From the NCBI GenBank assembly GCA_035048485.1, contig CM068585.1, positions 19,890,001 to 19,954,000 on the forward strand: a DNA stretch of 64,000 bases. Direction: 5' to 3'. The DNA comes from Pteria penguin. Taxonomy: Eukaryota; Mollusca; Bivalvia; Pterioida; Pteriidae. Of this stretch, positions 44,871 to 58,000 are shown in pieces. The notes below the pieces were generated by a model, which was not told the origin of the DNA, searched no databases, and saw only the letters and a list, made by a program, of their open reading frames with translations. Positions within the stretch are counted from its first letter, which is position 1. Each line of letters begins with the position of its first letter. The position numbers and the translations under genes are program-made.

Positions 44871-45018
44871 CTCTTTTATAGTCTGCTATGAAAGATGCAT
44901 CAGTTACACCCTCGGTGTCTCAAAATCATGCCAAACCCTCAGCAAGACTCGGGTTTTACTTGATTTTGAGACCCCTCGGGTGTAACTGAAGTATTTTTCA
45001 TAGCAGCTTATAAAAGAG
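44871..45018. mobile_element. Palindromic MITE next to element D
   Basis: Arms of about 60 nt: CTCTTTTATAGTCTGCTATG and CATAGCAGCTTATAAAAGAG at the ends, CAGTTACACCC(TCGG) and its inverse inside, and TCTCAAAATCA / TGATTTTGAGA near the centre. Confidence 0.8.
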
Positions 45019-46589
45019 TCTTATACTATTGGTATGTATTATAATATTCTAATAGTATGTACTTTATCCTTTCTGGGCGTTAACTTTACTTCTTGTCACA
45101 GAAAATTTCGATTTGTTTTACTATTAACATGCAATAGAATAACCTAAATGTTTCAATGTAAAGATGATGGATAAATCCAAACCATAAGTCTAAAATCATG
45201 AAACCAGAGGACATATAAAATCAGTGAAAATGAAAAACAAGTGGAAAATAACAAAATATGTCTACTTGAAGAGCATATGTGAACCCCTGTGATGGAGTGA
45301 AATCAGGTGCCCGGGGAGAGTGAGCATCTCCTGCTTGCTAGCAATACCCGTCACATATACCCAGTAGAAAGAGTGAAATCGTGTAAATTCCATATGTATT
45401 TATATATGGAGAAGTCAAAGTAGGTAACCTTCTAGTATAGAAGGTGTCAAATCTGTGTAAAATGATCGGAATCGGTCTCAGTCCTGAATATCATTTAAAA
45501 GTCTGGATAACGAGATATCATATGGAGTAATAACTTAGGCCAAAATTGTAAATATTTCATAAATAGGAAATCCCCTATCCAAACAGCTCCCGACTGTGAA
45601 CACGTGCAAAAATGCAATGAATCTCTTTATTTAGCTACGACAAAATGAATCCGAATCTTTTATTTTTGATATACGTATATCTGATCAATAAAATTATTAT
45701 TAATATAAGTAATATTAAAATAAAATTAATATCACCTATAATGTACTTTTAAAATAACTATATACAGAATGTTGTATTTCATCGGTTTACCACAAGTTAC
45801 TTCTATCAGAATCATAATTACATAAGTTGAAGGTGTTGAATAAAATACATCGACATAGCCATTGCAGTACGTCCATGGAGATAGATGTCAGATTGAAATT
45901 GGAAATGTATGGATGGGAAGAACACCTTTCATGTGCATCGTACTAAATGATTTGATTATAAAGAACAGTTTGAAAGTCAGGTACTGGTAAGCGAGGAAAA
46001 AAAGAAAAACTACTATTCATTGAAGCTAGGTTTTTTTCCCTACCGAAAGGAGAGCATATTATTCATTTTCATTTTTTTCGGGACCAGAATATTTATTCCA
46101 AAAACTTAACAGTTCTTCTTCAGAATAAAAAAGTTAGTTCCGGGTATTTTTGAAGCTGCACCCCTTTCTGTAACACTTAATTCAAATTCAATCAACAACC
46201 TTAAAGTGGAACACACTCCCATGCGAAAAATACTGAATTTATACCAAAGTTTATTAATTGCTATCTATGTTTCTACATTCTGGGTGATCACTGTTACAAG
46301 ACCGACAAGCATTCTGAGAGTATTGCTAAAGAAATATAAGTACCCCAATGGCCCCAACAAATCCATAAGGGACTGAAAAGTTGGTCAGTGGCAGCCAAAG
46401 GGTAATAAGCATTCTGAGAGTTTTAACATGAGTTGCTCACCTTTATTTTTCTTTGTTTTGAAGTTTGTACCTTTAAGTCAGGTAAATGTCTTTCGATTTT
46501 GTTTCCTCGATGGAGAACTTGTTTTTCCATCACAAAATAAGAGAGTCAAAGCATTCTACATCAAACTGCCTTCAAATGTACCGTAATTT
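45019..46589. other. Repeat-poor AT-rich spacer
   Basis: No gene supported. Contains the short repeat related to 29575-29640 at about 45285-45360. Otherwise nothing recognisable. Confidence 0.4.
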
Positions 46590-46928
46590 AGTGTGACAGT
46601 GATTTTGAACAATGGGCAATAACTCTTGAAAAGGTTGGTCATCTGTGACCAAGGTCAAACTTGATCCAAAGTTTCAGCTTGATATCTGAAGAAAACTGAG
46701 TTTGAATAAAGCACAAAAACTCTGGAAAAAGTAGGTCAACTGTGACCAAAAGTCAACCATGATCTGTAACTCCTCATGGGAAATCTTGCCATCTCGTTTC
46801 AGCTTGATATCTGTAAGCATGGCCAAGAAAAAGTTGGACAACCAGCATGACAGACAGAACAACGGACAACTGACTGACGGACAGAATGGAAACCTACAGT
46901 CACCTCCGGTTTCAGCGGTGGGGGACTA
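46590..46928 (+). mobile_element. HINE-like repeat F5
   Basis: Ends in a GACAGACAGAACAACGGACA tract, then CACCTCCGGTTTCAGCGGTG, a hairpin, and GGGGGACTAATAAAG, giving CTAA after the hairpin. Upstream are two TTTCAGCTTGATATCTG modules at about 46672 and 46798. The 5' edge is uncertain. Confidence 0.6.
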
Positions 46929-48780
46929 ATAAAGTCTGCCACACTGATCTCCCTCAATATAGTTGCCATAGTTCATCTTGTTTGTAAAAGTTAGAGATCA
47001 CATTCATTGACTTTTATGTAAACTGAGTACTGTTACTGAGAGATATGAAAATATAACATCCAATAGAATAGACTGAATGTGGTTTTACAAGCAGAAATTT
47101 ATACTATCAACTGTAAGTTTTGAAAAGGTTTTCTCTTAATTGTTATAATACTCACACTGTTCTATGAAGATTCAAATAGCTATCCAGCCTTTTATATGCA
47201 CAGACATTCTTGTTGATAGAAATAACAAAACTGAAAGTCTACTTTTTAACAAGTTTAATGAACAAACAATCATTCTTAAAGTAAAATTGGTAGATTAATT
47301 TGTATATTGTGTATAGTACATACTAACTTCAGAAAATAATGATTATGTTTTGGTCTAGAATTCGTTTGTTAAGTTTAACACATTAAAACATTACTTATAT
47401 GATGAAATGTATGACATAAAATATAAAAAATATGTCTTCATAAATTTTGAACTTAGTTTTTCTACCATGATAATTAAACTAAATTAAAAAACTGAAATTT
47501 CAGTAGAAAAAGTTTGGATCTAGACAATAGATTACCACCAGTAAATATAAAAAGACCTTTACATAAAAAAACTACAAAAACACAAATTTCTAATTCAATC
47601 TCATTTCTTCAAATAAAAAGAAAATCAAAGAATAAAATTTGAGATTCAAAACTGACTCATAAAAATTGAGCATCTTCATATCCAACCATGACATATTTAT
47701 ACATGATCTCTTACACACTTGAAATGTGTGCATATGTATCTTTACAGATCAGGTAAAACAACACAAAATGACCAAACACTGTTTTCACAGCAAAGAGAAA
47801 TATATGCTGCATTATATATAAATCTAATGGTAAGATTAACTTTTTGATATATTTCTGTGAAGTGTACTTTTTGTGGGTGTCATTGCACTTTGTAGGTGGA
47901 AGTGTCAAGGTTTATATTTTACAACTAGTTTTTTTTTAAATATTCACATCTTATGTGACCAAAAAAACCCAATAAATTCTATAGAGACAGCAACTGAAAA
48001 TACATGTATAACTCAAAGAACATATAAATGCCAAAATTAAGATTCCTGACATTAGAAATTTCAGATATATATATACACATGTATACCATAAACTTCATCA
48101 AATAATACTGTTTTGTAGAAATTCTGAGATTATTATACTTGTGTGTAATTGTTACTATTATGCATTTTACATATGTTAAACTAATAACAATTTCATACAT
48201 ATTGTATTAGTGTATCTACTCAGAGTTGCATTTAATTCTAATTTAATGTGTTGCAGATCTATCTGAACAACTAGAGTGTTAATGATAAAACTGAAAAATT
48301 TTCGTGATAAAGTTGCGATAGGATGTGAAATGAAGACATCTATAATACTGGAAGTTCTGTTGAGAATTAAAAAAAGAGATTCGAGAATAAAATTTCGTAG
48401 ATATCCAGATTTCAATTGTTGGCAATTTACATGAAATCAAATGACATATACATGTAATATAAATCCTGGCAGTTCTGTGTACAACAAATTTGTCATTGTC
48501 AGTATGTCTTAAAAATAACCAGAGATATCTATACCAGCTCTTTAGACATAATGACCAAATATATGTACACAGCAACCAGTCATGACTAGAGAATCAATGA
48601 ACATGTCTCTCTGAATATGACTTCGATAAAATGCTCCTTGAACTTCACAAAATACATGAAAGACATTTCTGTTTCCTCTCAAACATGTCATTAGTCAGGG
48701 ATGTTTTTCATTTTTGCTACAACACTGTATGCATAAGCATAACTCTCATTGTCTTCTCCTTCTTTTGTTTTGGCTCACTT
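46929..48780. other. AT-rich 3' flank of the SLC6 gene, probable 3' UTR at its right edge
   Basis: No coding signal. The SLC6 3' UTR must start at 48780 and run left. Minus-strand ATTAAA variants occur near 48229 and 48243, but the poly(A) site cannot be fixed. Confidence 0.45.
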
Positions 48781-49002
48781 TCAGCTTTTAATTGCATTAT
48801 GCATGTGATCGTTTGATTGGAACACTACTGTGGTGGCTGACTGACCAATGCAAGGCTGGAATGCTACATTAGGTGGATATGACTCTACTACATAATATGA
48901 TGGAGGCATATCAGATTCGTTGAGAGATGCTAGATATTGGTCTCTATACTTTGGTACTGCTGGTCCCCATTCAGGTGAAGGCTTCAGAAGCTTCTGAACT
49001 CT
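48781..49002 (-). CDS. SLC6 coding exon 12 (cytosolic C terminus)
   Basis: Acceptor TTCCTTTCAG. Encodes [20 protein letters not shown], the usual post-TM12 motif, and a Pro/Tyr-rich tail ending NAIKS before TGA (48781-48783). The C terminus has no evident PDZ-binding motif. Confidence 0.93.
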   Translation of the reverse strand, partial: RVQKLLKPSPEWGPAVPKYRDQYLASLNESDMPPSYYVVESYPPNVAFQPCIGQSATTVVFQSNDHMHNAIKS

Positions 49003-52000
49003 CTGAAAGGAAATTCATCAATATAAACAATACTTGAAAATACTTTGAGGCTTTCATTATTATGATATGGCATTTCTTTCTTTATCTCCAATGCCAAAGT
49101 ATATGGGATACATCTGATACACCATCAACCTTCCATCATGATAATGACTTATCAGAGACGAAAGTCTCAAAACAATGAATTATTAATTTATTTAGACATA
49201 ACTACCTGTTGTTAAAAATCTTTTACAGACACTTAAATTCTGTTTCAGTTTTTGGTATTTATTGTTGCAGTGGCATCCATAAAACTCTAGATCTTTTTCA
49301 TCTAGTACCACATAAATTTTTGAATCATAAATCAAAACCCAGATATGAGATAAAGAGCTACTGTGAAATCCAGTAACTTGATTCCTAACCAATTTAGAAG
49401 ATGTACAGCTTTTTCAGAAGTTAGATTAACGATGGATAAATCATTTACACAATTATTCACCTGCACTTCAGATTCCAGTAAATCTAACCTAAAAAGAACA
49501 TAAAATTTGCCGTACCTGTAAAATGTTACCATCTTCTTTCAAGATTGCAATTACAGCACAGATAGGTACTGGGATAATGGAAGCCATTCCTAACATCCAT
49601 CCAAAGGCAATCGCCCAGTCTGGGTACTGGTAATTACCATACGATACTGGACTTAGCTGGGTCACACTGAACAACCAGATAAACTGAAAGGAACAACATT
49701 CATTCATTAGTCATGTAGGAGAAAAAATGTTATAATAATAAACAATGTTTTCTGCTTTAACAATTGTAATCAGTTTATACTATAGGTTATTAAAGAAAGG
49801 TTACTAAAATCGTTTGCCATAACTTCTACCACAAAGTTTTTAGATAAAAAATTTTTATGCTTTAAACAACATTTTCTTATTTAATAAGTCATTGTATTTT
49901 CACTTTAAAATGACCAGTCTTTCATAGACATTCTATTGAAATTTTTCATAATTCAAATTCAATTCATGAAAATGTAAAAAATGAAAAAAATTCATTAAAT
50001 ATTATTATTCTTTGTCTTATAAATTTCATCTAGAGATGCCTACCACAATGGTTAGTGGAGTTATGAATTTCCAGCATATCTTCCACCAGATGCCTGGCTG
50101 GTATCCTATCATTAATTCAATGTCTTTGTAAAATCTGTCAGCTCCTTCATGAAATAGAGAATAATGTTTATAACTCCCATCAACAAGACCAGTAAGTCAA
50201 TTTAACTAATGTTCAGAAAATTGAGCCTGTATTGCTTAAATGAAATAGTTGTATCAATTAGTTATACTGCAAGTATCTTTTATACAAGCTTTGCGGTATC
50301 AAAAATCTCTGAAGGATGGAAAACACCTTCAAATACCTTAAACAGCTGTGAATTTTAACAGGGTGGACTCTTCCATTATGTTTTTCAAATACTAGTAGGT
50401 ACAGTAGTATTTCAAAAAATATTTTGATTCAGTTTTCTTTAGCGATAGTTTCATTACTGATAATAGTAAAGATATCAAAATGTTACAGCTGCTATAACAA
50501 AGATACAAGTCCAGTGTGTGGTCTCCATCCTGTCTAGTAAATATAACTAACAATACATTGGTCGACTGTACAGACTATTAATAACTTACCATACACCCAT
50601 CCTATCACTAAACACTCTGTAAGCGACAACAACATCAAGGAGAATGTGGCACAGTACCAGTCCATGATCTGTAAGATGTACATTCCTCCCTCTAGTACAC
50701 ATGGGATACCAAGAAGGAACTCAATGAAGCATATAAAGGCCGTAAACCTTACTTTCTTATTCTTTAGAAATCCTGGAAATTCATCCACAAAGGCACTAGT
50801 CATGGTCTCAAACATTCCGAACTAAAAATAGACAAATTCCAAATTAGACAATATGTAATAACTTATTTTGCTTTGTTTGTCAATAATGAAACAATGACAG
50901 CAACCAGAAATAGGTAAGTATATGAAAAGGACAGTCACAATAAAAACATGTTAGAGGAAACACATATGACTAAAGAAAAGGAATCAATTAAATCAATTTT
51001 TTTTAAATGCATAAAGGGTTTATAGAATTTTTAATATAATTTAAATAAATAAATTGACATAAAGTTAATTTCTGGTTGCTTAGATGTGACAAAGCTCATA
51101 AAAATATGGTTAGTATTATTTTTTGTATAAAAAATTAAATTTAAAGCATTTTCTTTCAAATTCAAATAAAATAAGGTAGTACAATAGTACGAAAGATTTT
51201 CGAGACGAAATTGGTAATCACTTGAAAAATCTTAAACTTTTTATGAATTTTTATGAGCTTTTTTAAGTATGGAATGTTCACAATAACTAGAAAGTCAAAC
51301 AAAAAATATACTTCTTAAATAAAATAAACACTTAGAAATTTCATTAATATGCAAAAATTATATAAAATTTTTCTAAATTAAATGATATTTGGACATATCA
51401 TGAATATATGTTCATTTATATACATTGTACTTTATTAGTTGCTCTCATGAAGAGATATTGTGAACATAACACATTATGATTCATACCTAAACTGAAAAGA
51501 ATTGAAAGGAAATTTACAAATGTTTTCATCATTCCATTGTTAAGAAATGCATAAATCCAGCTTTATTGAACCCAATTAACATTGATAAAACTGTCTTAAG
51601 TGAATGTACACAGGTATACAATACATGTATTCATTCATATATATTTGAAGAATAAATCTATGAATTAAATTTCAAGTACAAGAGGAAAATTACAAAACTA
51701 AAAAATAAAAAATAATAATAATAAGTTTACTGATTGTAGAAATGATCTCATTCAGAACTTGAAACCCTACTGATCTCTGGATTTTAACATTGCTTAACAC
51801 AAGATATAGGTAAACTTAATACCGGTAAGGTTTTAAAACTGATTTTTTGACGAGTTATTACCGCTAACTCTTGCGAAGAGGAGGGATCCGAGGAACACCA
51901 TTATCCTCAGACCTGTAGAAAGTTAGCAAAAAAAAAAATATTACAGCAAAAGTCATGTTACTTTGTGTAGCATAAAAATTTTACACCAACTCTGGAGAGA

Positions 52001-55000
52001 TTTCATATTTCAGTACTTATTTGATGAATGAAAATCTGTACATGTACTTGCTTTGACATCAAATTTCAGTATACATATCATTGCACAGAGTTTGTGCTGT
52101 TACGGAAAATGATAATTTTACAAAATGAAATTAGTGTTATTTTAAACATATTTTTCTGTAAATTTGAGATTTAAATACTACATGTAGTATCAAATACCTA
52201 ACAACACAATTGTTTTTTTTTAAAACAAAAAATTTAATAAACTTAATCAAGGTGTAAGCCCAATGAATAATATGAGCAACACATCCTGAATGATATTTGC
52301 TGTACCAATTTACAACTGTCAATCATTATTTGTAAATAAAAAATAATCAATTTAATTCCGATCCGAACCAAATAAAAAAACCTGAATCATTATTTTGGTT
52401 TTTAAAAAAATGTTAATATTGATTAATCACTACAGAGTTGATGAAAACTAGGTATACAAAAATACAAAATCTTAAACTTTATTATCACTTTTAGTCAAAG
52501 TACATGTATAAACATATAGTTCTGCTGAAGTGTTTTTCTCTCTCTCCTCTTACATTCAACTCTTAAAGCATTCCTCATCCAGAATATCTAACTAATAATA
52601 CATTTAAGGCTTGCATTCATAAAGTATATTACTTCAGACAAACAGCACTTTCATTTGAGGAGGTAAATCAGACATACAGTATACTGGTTCTCACTTAATA
52701 TAAATCTATACTCAGTATATTTCCGTTTAATTAGACATCTCTGTAATTCAGTTTTTGTATCAACATAGACGAATATACTGTTACTTCATAGATATTTCTG
52801 TAATTCAGTTTTTGTAAACTCTATATGTATCAATAAACTTTTAACCAGGCACTTCCACTGATAAGCAAAAGGAGATATAAATTTTTTTCATCTTTTCTCT
52901 AATGTGGATCAATGAAGGAAAACTATTATAGAAAATATTGTAGAAAATTAAATGAACATATAAAGTCTGAAAAGCTAACTGGACTAAAAATCATTTTGTT
53001 ACACTGGCACTGTGAATAACACTGGGTTTGAAATATATTGAGTCTTTTCATTTAACATTTCCCATTTGGAACGATATCTGACGTAAAACAATTATGACGT
53101 CATAAATTTCCTATGAAAATGTCACTTGTGGACTATCATTTCCTGAGTTTCAGACCAGTTTCCAAAGAATTTGATGACATTACAATTACTATATCTCAGA
53201 TATCGTCCCAAATAAGAAGTTACTCTGTGTAATGAAAAGACTTGAATACTTTAGTATCCAGCTTGTGCACTACAAAGGCCCACAACAAGCTAGTCACAAA
53301 TAAAAAAATGTGGGAAGGGAGATAAAGTTTTATTGCTGAATGGAGGATAGGAGCTTAGTGCAACTAAGGTCTAAAATAACAGAAGTTAGTACATATCACA
53401 GTTAACTAAAAGAAATCTTATGTAAGTCTAAACTTTTGCCAAGTTTCAATCTTATCAAATTACAGGTCATTAAAAGCAATATATACTTGCATTCTAAATT
53501 TCCCAACTCAAATTAAATTACAAATTTTTATTTTTAATCACTTCCTAGTAAAACACCTCAGATTAAGAATTACCAGGTACCAGCTATACTTTTTTGCAAC
53601 CGTCAAAATATATATTTGGGTTGGGGAATGTAAGCTCATTCATTCTCTTGCCATCGATCATTCATTCTTATCTAAAATACACTTATCATGAAAAACAACA
53701 CAAAAGTCATTTTACCTGATCTTGTATGCCAAGACAAAACCTGTTTGTTTTTGTTGCAAGAAAACGAGCAATTAGCGACTATAACAATTTGATGGCAGTT
53801 ATATTTCAATGCAAAATAGATCTCCCCAAATACTTTTGATTCTTGTATTTCAAAATGAACTTCTAGTTACATAATACTATCTTATACCCAAAACAAACCC
53901 AATTTGGGATAAACTGTATTTTGATTTATAAAATTACTGATTAAGCTATGATAATAGTTTTGACACTGAAATATCAAATACCAACAAGGAGCCATATTTT
54001 AATATATGATAAATGATGACAGAAATAAGAAATAAATAAATACATTACAGAACTATTCAAACTGTCTTTGATATCTACACAATCAGGATAATAGAATCAG
54101 AATGAAGAACAATAACTCTTTCTCACAAAGTAAGTTGGAGAGAAAACGTTTTGTTTTGAATTTATGAACAGATCACAGCTAAATTCCTATGATGTTTATG
54201 GTTAGTAATCACTGAGTAGTTCTGTACACCGAGCTAAATATTTAATGTGGTTCAGACTGGACTTACTTTCCATAATTCTGTTGCATGACATGATTACATA
54301 TTGCAATACCAAAATGTTTCCTTTTATGTTGTCAAATAAATTTCAAAAGCTCATATTGTAAATATTATGTCGGATATATCATGCCATCTTGAACTATAAT
54401 TGATCTATTATATATTTTCTAATTTATAATCCACATTAAATACTCATGACATTTGGCTAGGTCCTATGTAATGCAAATTTTATGCTTCAAATTTATTGAT
54501 AAAGTGCCTCAAAATTTATTACATGTAAACAAAAAATATAATTTTGACTAGATTTAATAAAAACATCATTTTAAAGTTTTGAATTAAAATGAATTATTTT
54601 TAAAACTTCACTTAAGATTTAAAACGGGGGACATAGGACCTAGAAATCAAGTAAAAACATAAGATGATGAATTATGTTGACTCTCCAATCTTAAGAAGTC
54701 CCTTGCCTTTTCTAACAAACTAATTCCAGTATTACATCTATTTAAACCCAGTATTATCAGAACCAAAACATGCTAGTTATGGCGTTAATCCTTGAAAAAA
54801 ACTTATTTTAATTTCATTCTTGAGAATAAAGAGCCAAACATGATTATGTGTTCGATTCTTTTATTACACAGTATGCCAAACAATGTAGAACACAAGAACA
54901 GTATGTGGATTTTGTTTTCATTTTCTAACTTTGTAATTATACATTGCGAAACTCATTTTTTCACTGTCAGTCAACTTTTTTGTATAATTCAGCTGCAATA

Positions 55001-58000
55001 TTTTATTGTCTGTTGACAACTATATACCACAGAAACAAATGAATTCTACCACAGAAACAAAGACAAAACTTAGTTGGTAATGAATACAATGAATTAAAGA
55101 CCCTTTAATCATTATATCTTACACAAGATCAATATGCTACATAACACATAAGACTTATTGTTAAAATTTTTTTATCAAAAACATGTACTTGTGTTCTGGG
55201 TGGTTTGGAACAACCCTGATAATAAAAGTTTTTTTCAACCATTTTTTTTAAATAAAACGTGATGAAACTTGACATACCTGACTGTCTAAACCAATAGTGA
55301 ATAACATCAGGAAAAAGAGGACAGCCCACAAAGGAGAGATTGGTAACCTAGCAACAGCCTCAGGATAAGCGACAAATGTCAAACCAGGACCTAAATGAGC
55401 AAAATGAGATTAAATACTACAGGCTCCTTACCATAATCAAAACATGAAACTAATGTAATACATGTGTTATACCTGTACAGTTCACACTCTTCATAACACA
55501 TCAAATTTTGTGTTATTTTGACAACATTTTAGAGTATTTCCGATAAATTTATTCAAATGAGTGTAAATGGCAGCCATCACATATTAGCACTTGTAAAGCC
55601 TTCATCTGTGATTGCTTTTTCAAGTGTAATATCATATTTAACAATCTGTAACATTGCTGAAAGGGTTGGCATTATCATTGATGGGCCAAATTATCCATGT
55701 TCTCATTTCTATTCACATCTGTCAGACTCTCTATGTTTTCTCTTAAACTGATGAAATAAATAAAGTTCTTTGATTTCTCCACCATTCCCCAACCCCAATG
55801 CAAGAAATACAATGTTTATGACAAAAGATCAGGTTATTCTAAGCGCTTGATAATGTAATTAATTTTGAATACAATGATTCTGAATTTGAGACCCAGTTCA
55901 GCATTTATTGATTTTTGAAGAATTTTTAAAGTTTGCATTCACAACATTTTCAAATTTCTATATTCTCAACTTTCAAATTTCAACTCACATTTTTGTGACA
56001 TTGAAAGGGTAAATGCAAGCCCTTAAAGCCTATGGGACTAAAAGAAATAGTTTAAGGTTTCAAAGGTTAGACTTAAACAATAAATGAAATCTCAATGTAT
56101 TCTGGACTTTAAACATAAGTTTGACTTAATTAGCTAGAAGATTGAGGTAGCCATAATCCAGTTAAAGAGAATCAACATTACTTACCTTGAGTAACAACTT
56201 TATCGATGGGAACTCCAGTTTCATACGACATAAATCCTAAGACAGAGAAGATGACCAATCCAGCAAACACACTGGTCCCGCAGTTTATAAGTGGTACAAC
56301 CATAGCATCTCTATATACATTATTCTTAAATTTGTTGTAGCTAGCCATTGTGACAAGACCTCCCCAAGCCATTCCTACAGAGTAGAAAATCTGTACAGCA
56401 GCATCTCCCCAAACCTGTCAAACAGAAATGCACTATTTCTTATAGTACAAAGAAGTAAATATTGCTCTATTTATGTATAAAATTAATAAATCTCTTCTTT
56501 TTTTCAGGAGACATGAAGATAATGCATAGCTCATTTATTTCATAAATAATGATACATAAACATGTCTCTTCTACATAAATAATCATGTAGCATTTTGATA
56601 TTTTTTCTGAGTGAAATTATCATCTACACTGGCCTTTTTCCAATAATTCTGACAGACTAAAGTCTTAAGAAGTGTTTTATTTTAACAACCTTATACAAAT
56701 TAACAAAACTCACTACAATAAATTTGTGTTTCAATGTAATGTACAGAGAGTTAATCAGCCTTGATATTTCAGTTTAGCTTAATGTCTATGTCCTTGACAA
56801 GTTGTATTGTTCAAAATTTACCTTAAAAGTGAATAGTTTTTCCCAGTCTGGTACCAAGTAGAATTTGATACCCTCTCCAGCACCAGGAAGAGTTGCTCCC
56901 CTTATAAGTAAAATCACCAGAACCACATAAGGGAAAGTTGCAGTAACATACACAACCTGGAATCAATAAGATTGTTAGTGTCATTTTTGTAGAAAATTTT
57001 TTTTATTTTGGAAGGCAATAAATGAAATAGACTGTGTAACAAATTATCAGAATGTTGACTGATTATTGTTAATACATGTAATATAATGTGTCAATAATGA
57101 TCCCATAGAATGTACCTTTCCTGAGGATTTGACTCCTTTACATAGACATAGGAAGACCAGGATCCATGCAATAGCCAGACAGATCAACAATTCCCAGCGA
57201 ATACCTCCAACATTCTCTATACCCTCAGTGATCTGTAGAACCTCATTTCTGAAACAATCATAATCATAATAAAAAAATGACTAAAATCAAGCAGAATCAC
57301 AAAAATCTTCCAAATTCAAATCGTATTCAAAAGTGTGAAAGAAGGACAGGCAGTCAAAGTAATCTTTCAATGCCACTATGACTTGAAGGCAACACAAAAA
57401 AAAAATTGTTGAAATGGAAAACTAAGTTTCCCAAAATTTTTGTAGTGTGTTTGAAAAGGAAAACTCAACTCCAAAATTATGCATAAAAGCATTTTTGATA
57501 CATTTAAATGCAAAGTCACTTACTGCCAGAATTCCTCACTGGCTGTTTTCCTTAATGAATCATTTATAGCTGGAGTGGCAGTACTACTGTTGACGATTAA
57601 AGAAACAGTGTCATTCAGATTCGAGGAAGAATTATAGCTGGTAACGTTACTGTTCGTGGCAACACCTGTCGTCTCTTCTCCACGCATATAACAGTACTTG
57701 GTGTTCCATTCATTGTCACAAGTGCTCCAGGGTAGGACAGCTCTGAAGGACCTGTACAGGAAGTAGATGGTCCAGGTGATAATGATGTTATAGTAAACAC
57801 ATACAATCCCTGAGATGATCACCATGCCATAGCCAACTCCTGAAAAAGTCAGTAAATTAATACAGAAATTTAAGATAATCCAAATATAAGAAGTATATAT
57901 ATACAGTTATATATGAAGGGGGTGTTAATACCTCCTCCTCCTCCCCTCCCCCTTCCAGCCCCCTCCCTTGAACACTTGGAATTGTTTTTCATTTACATTT

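Noticed and set aside
51862..51912. A regular SLC6 coding exon
   Set aside because: In the phase required by exons 8 and 9 it contains TGA, and exons 8 and 9 already join into uninterrupted SLC6 sequence. Kept only as a possible poison exon.
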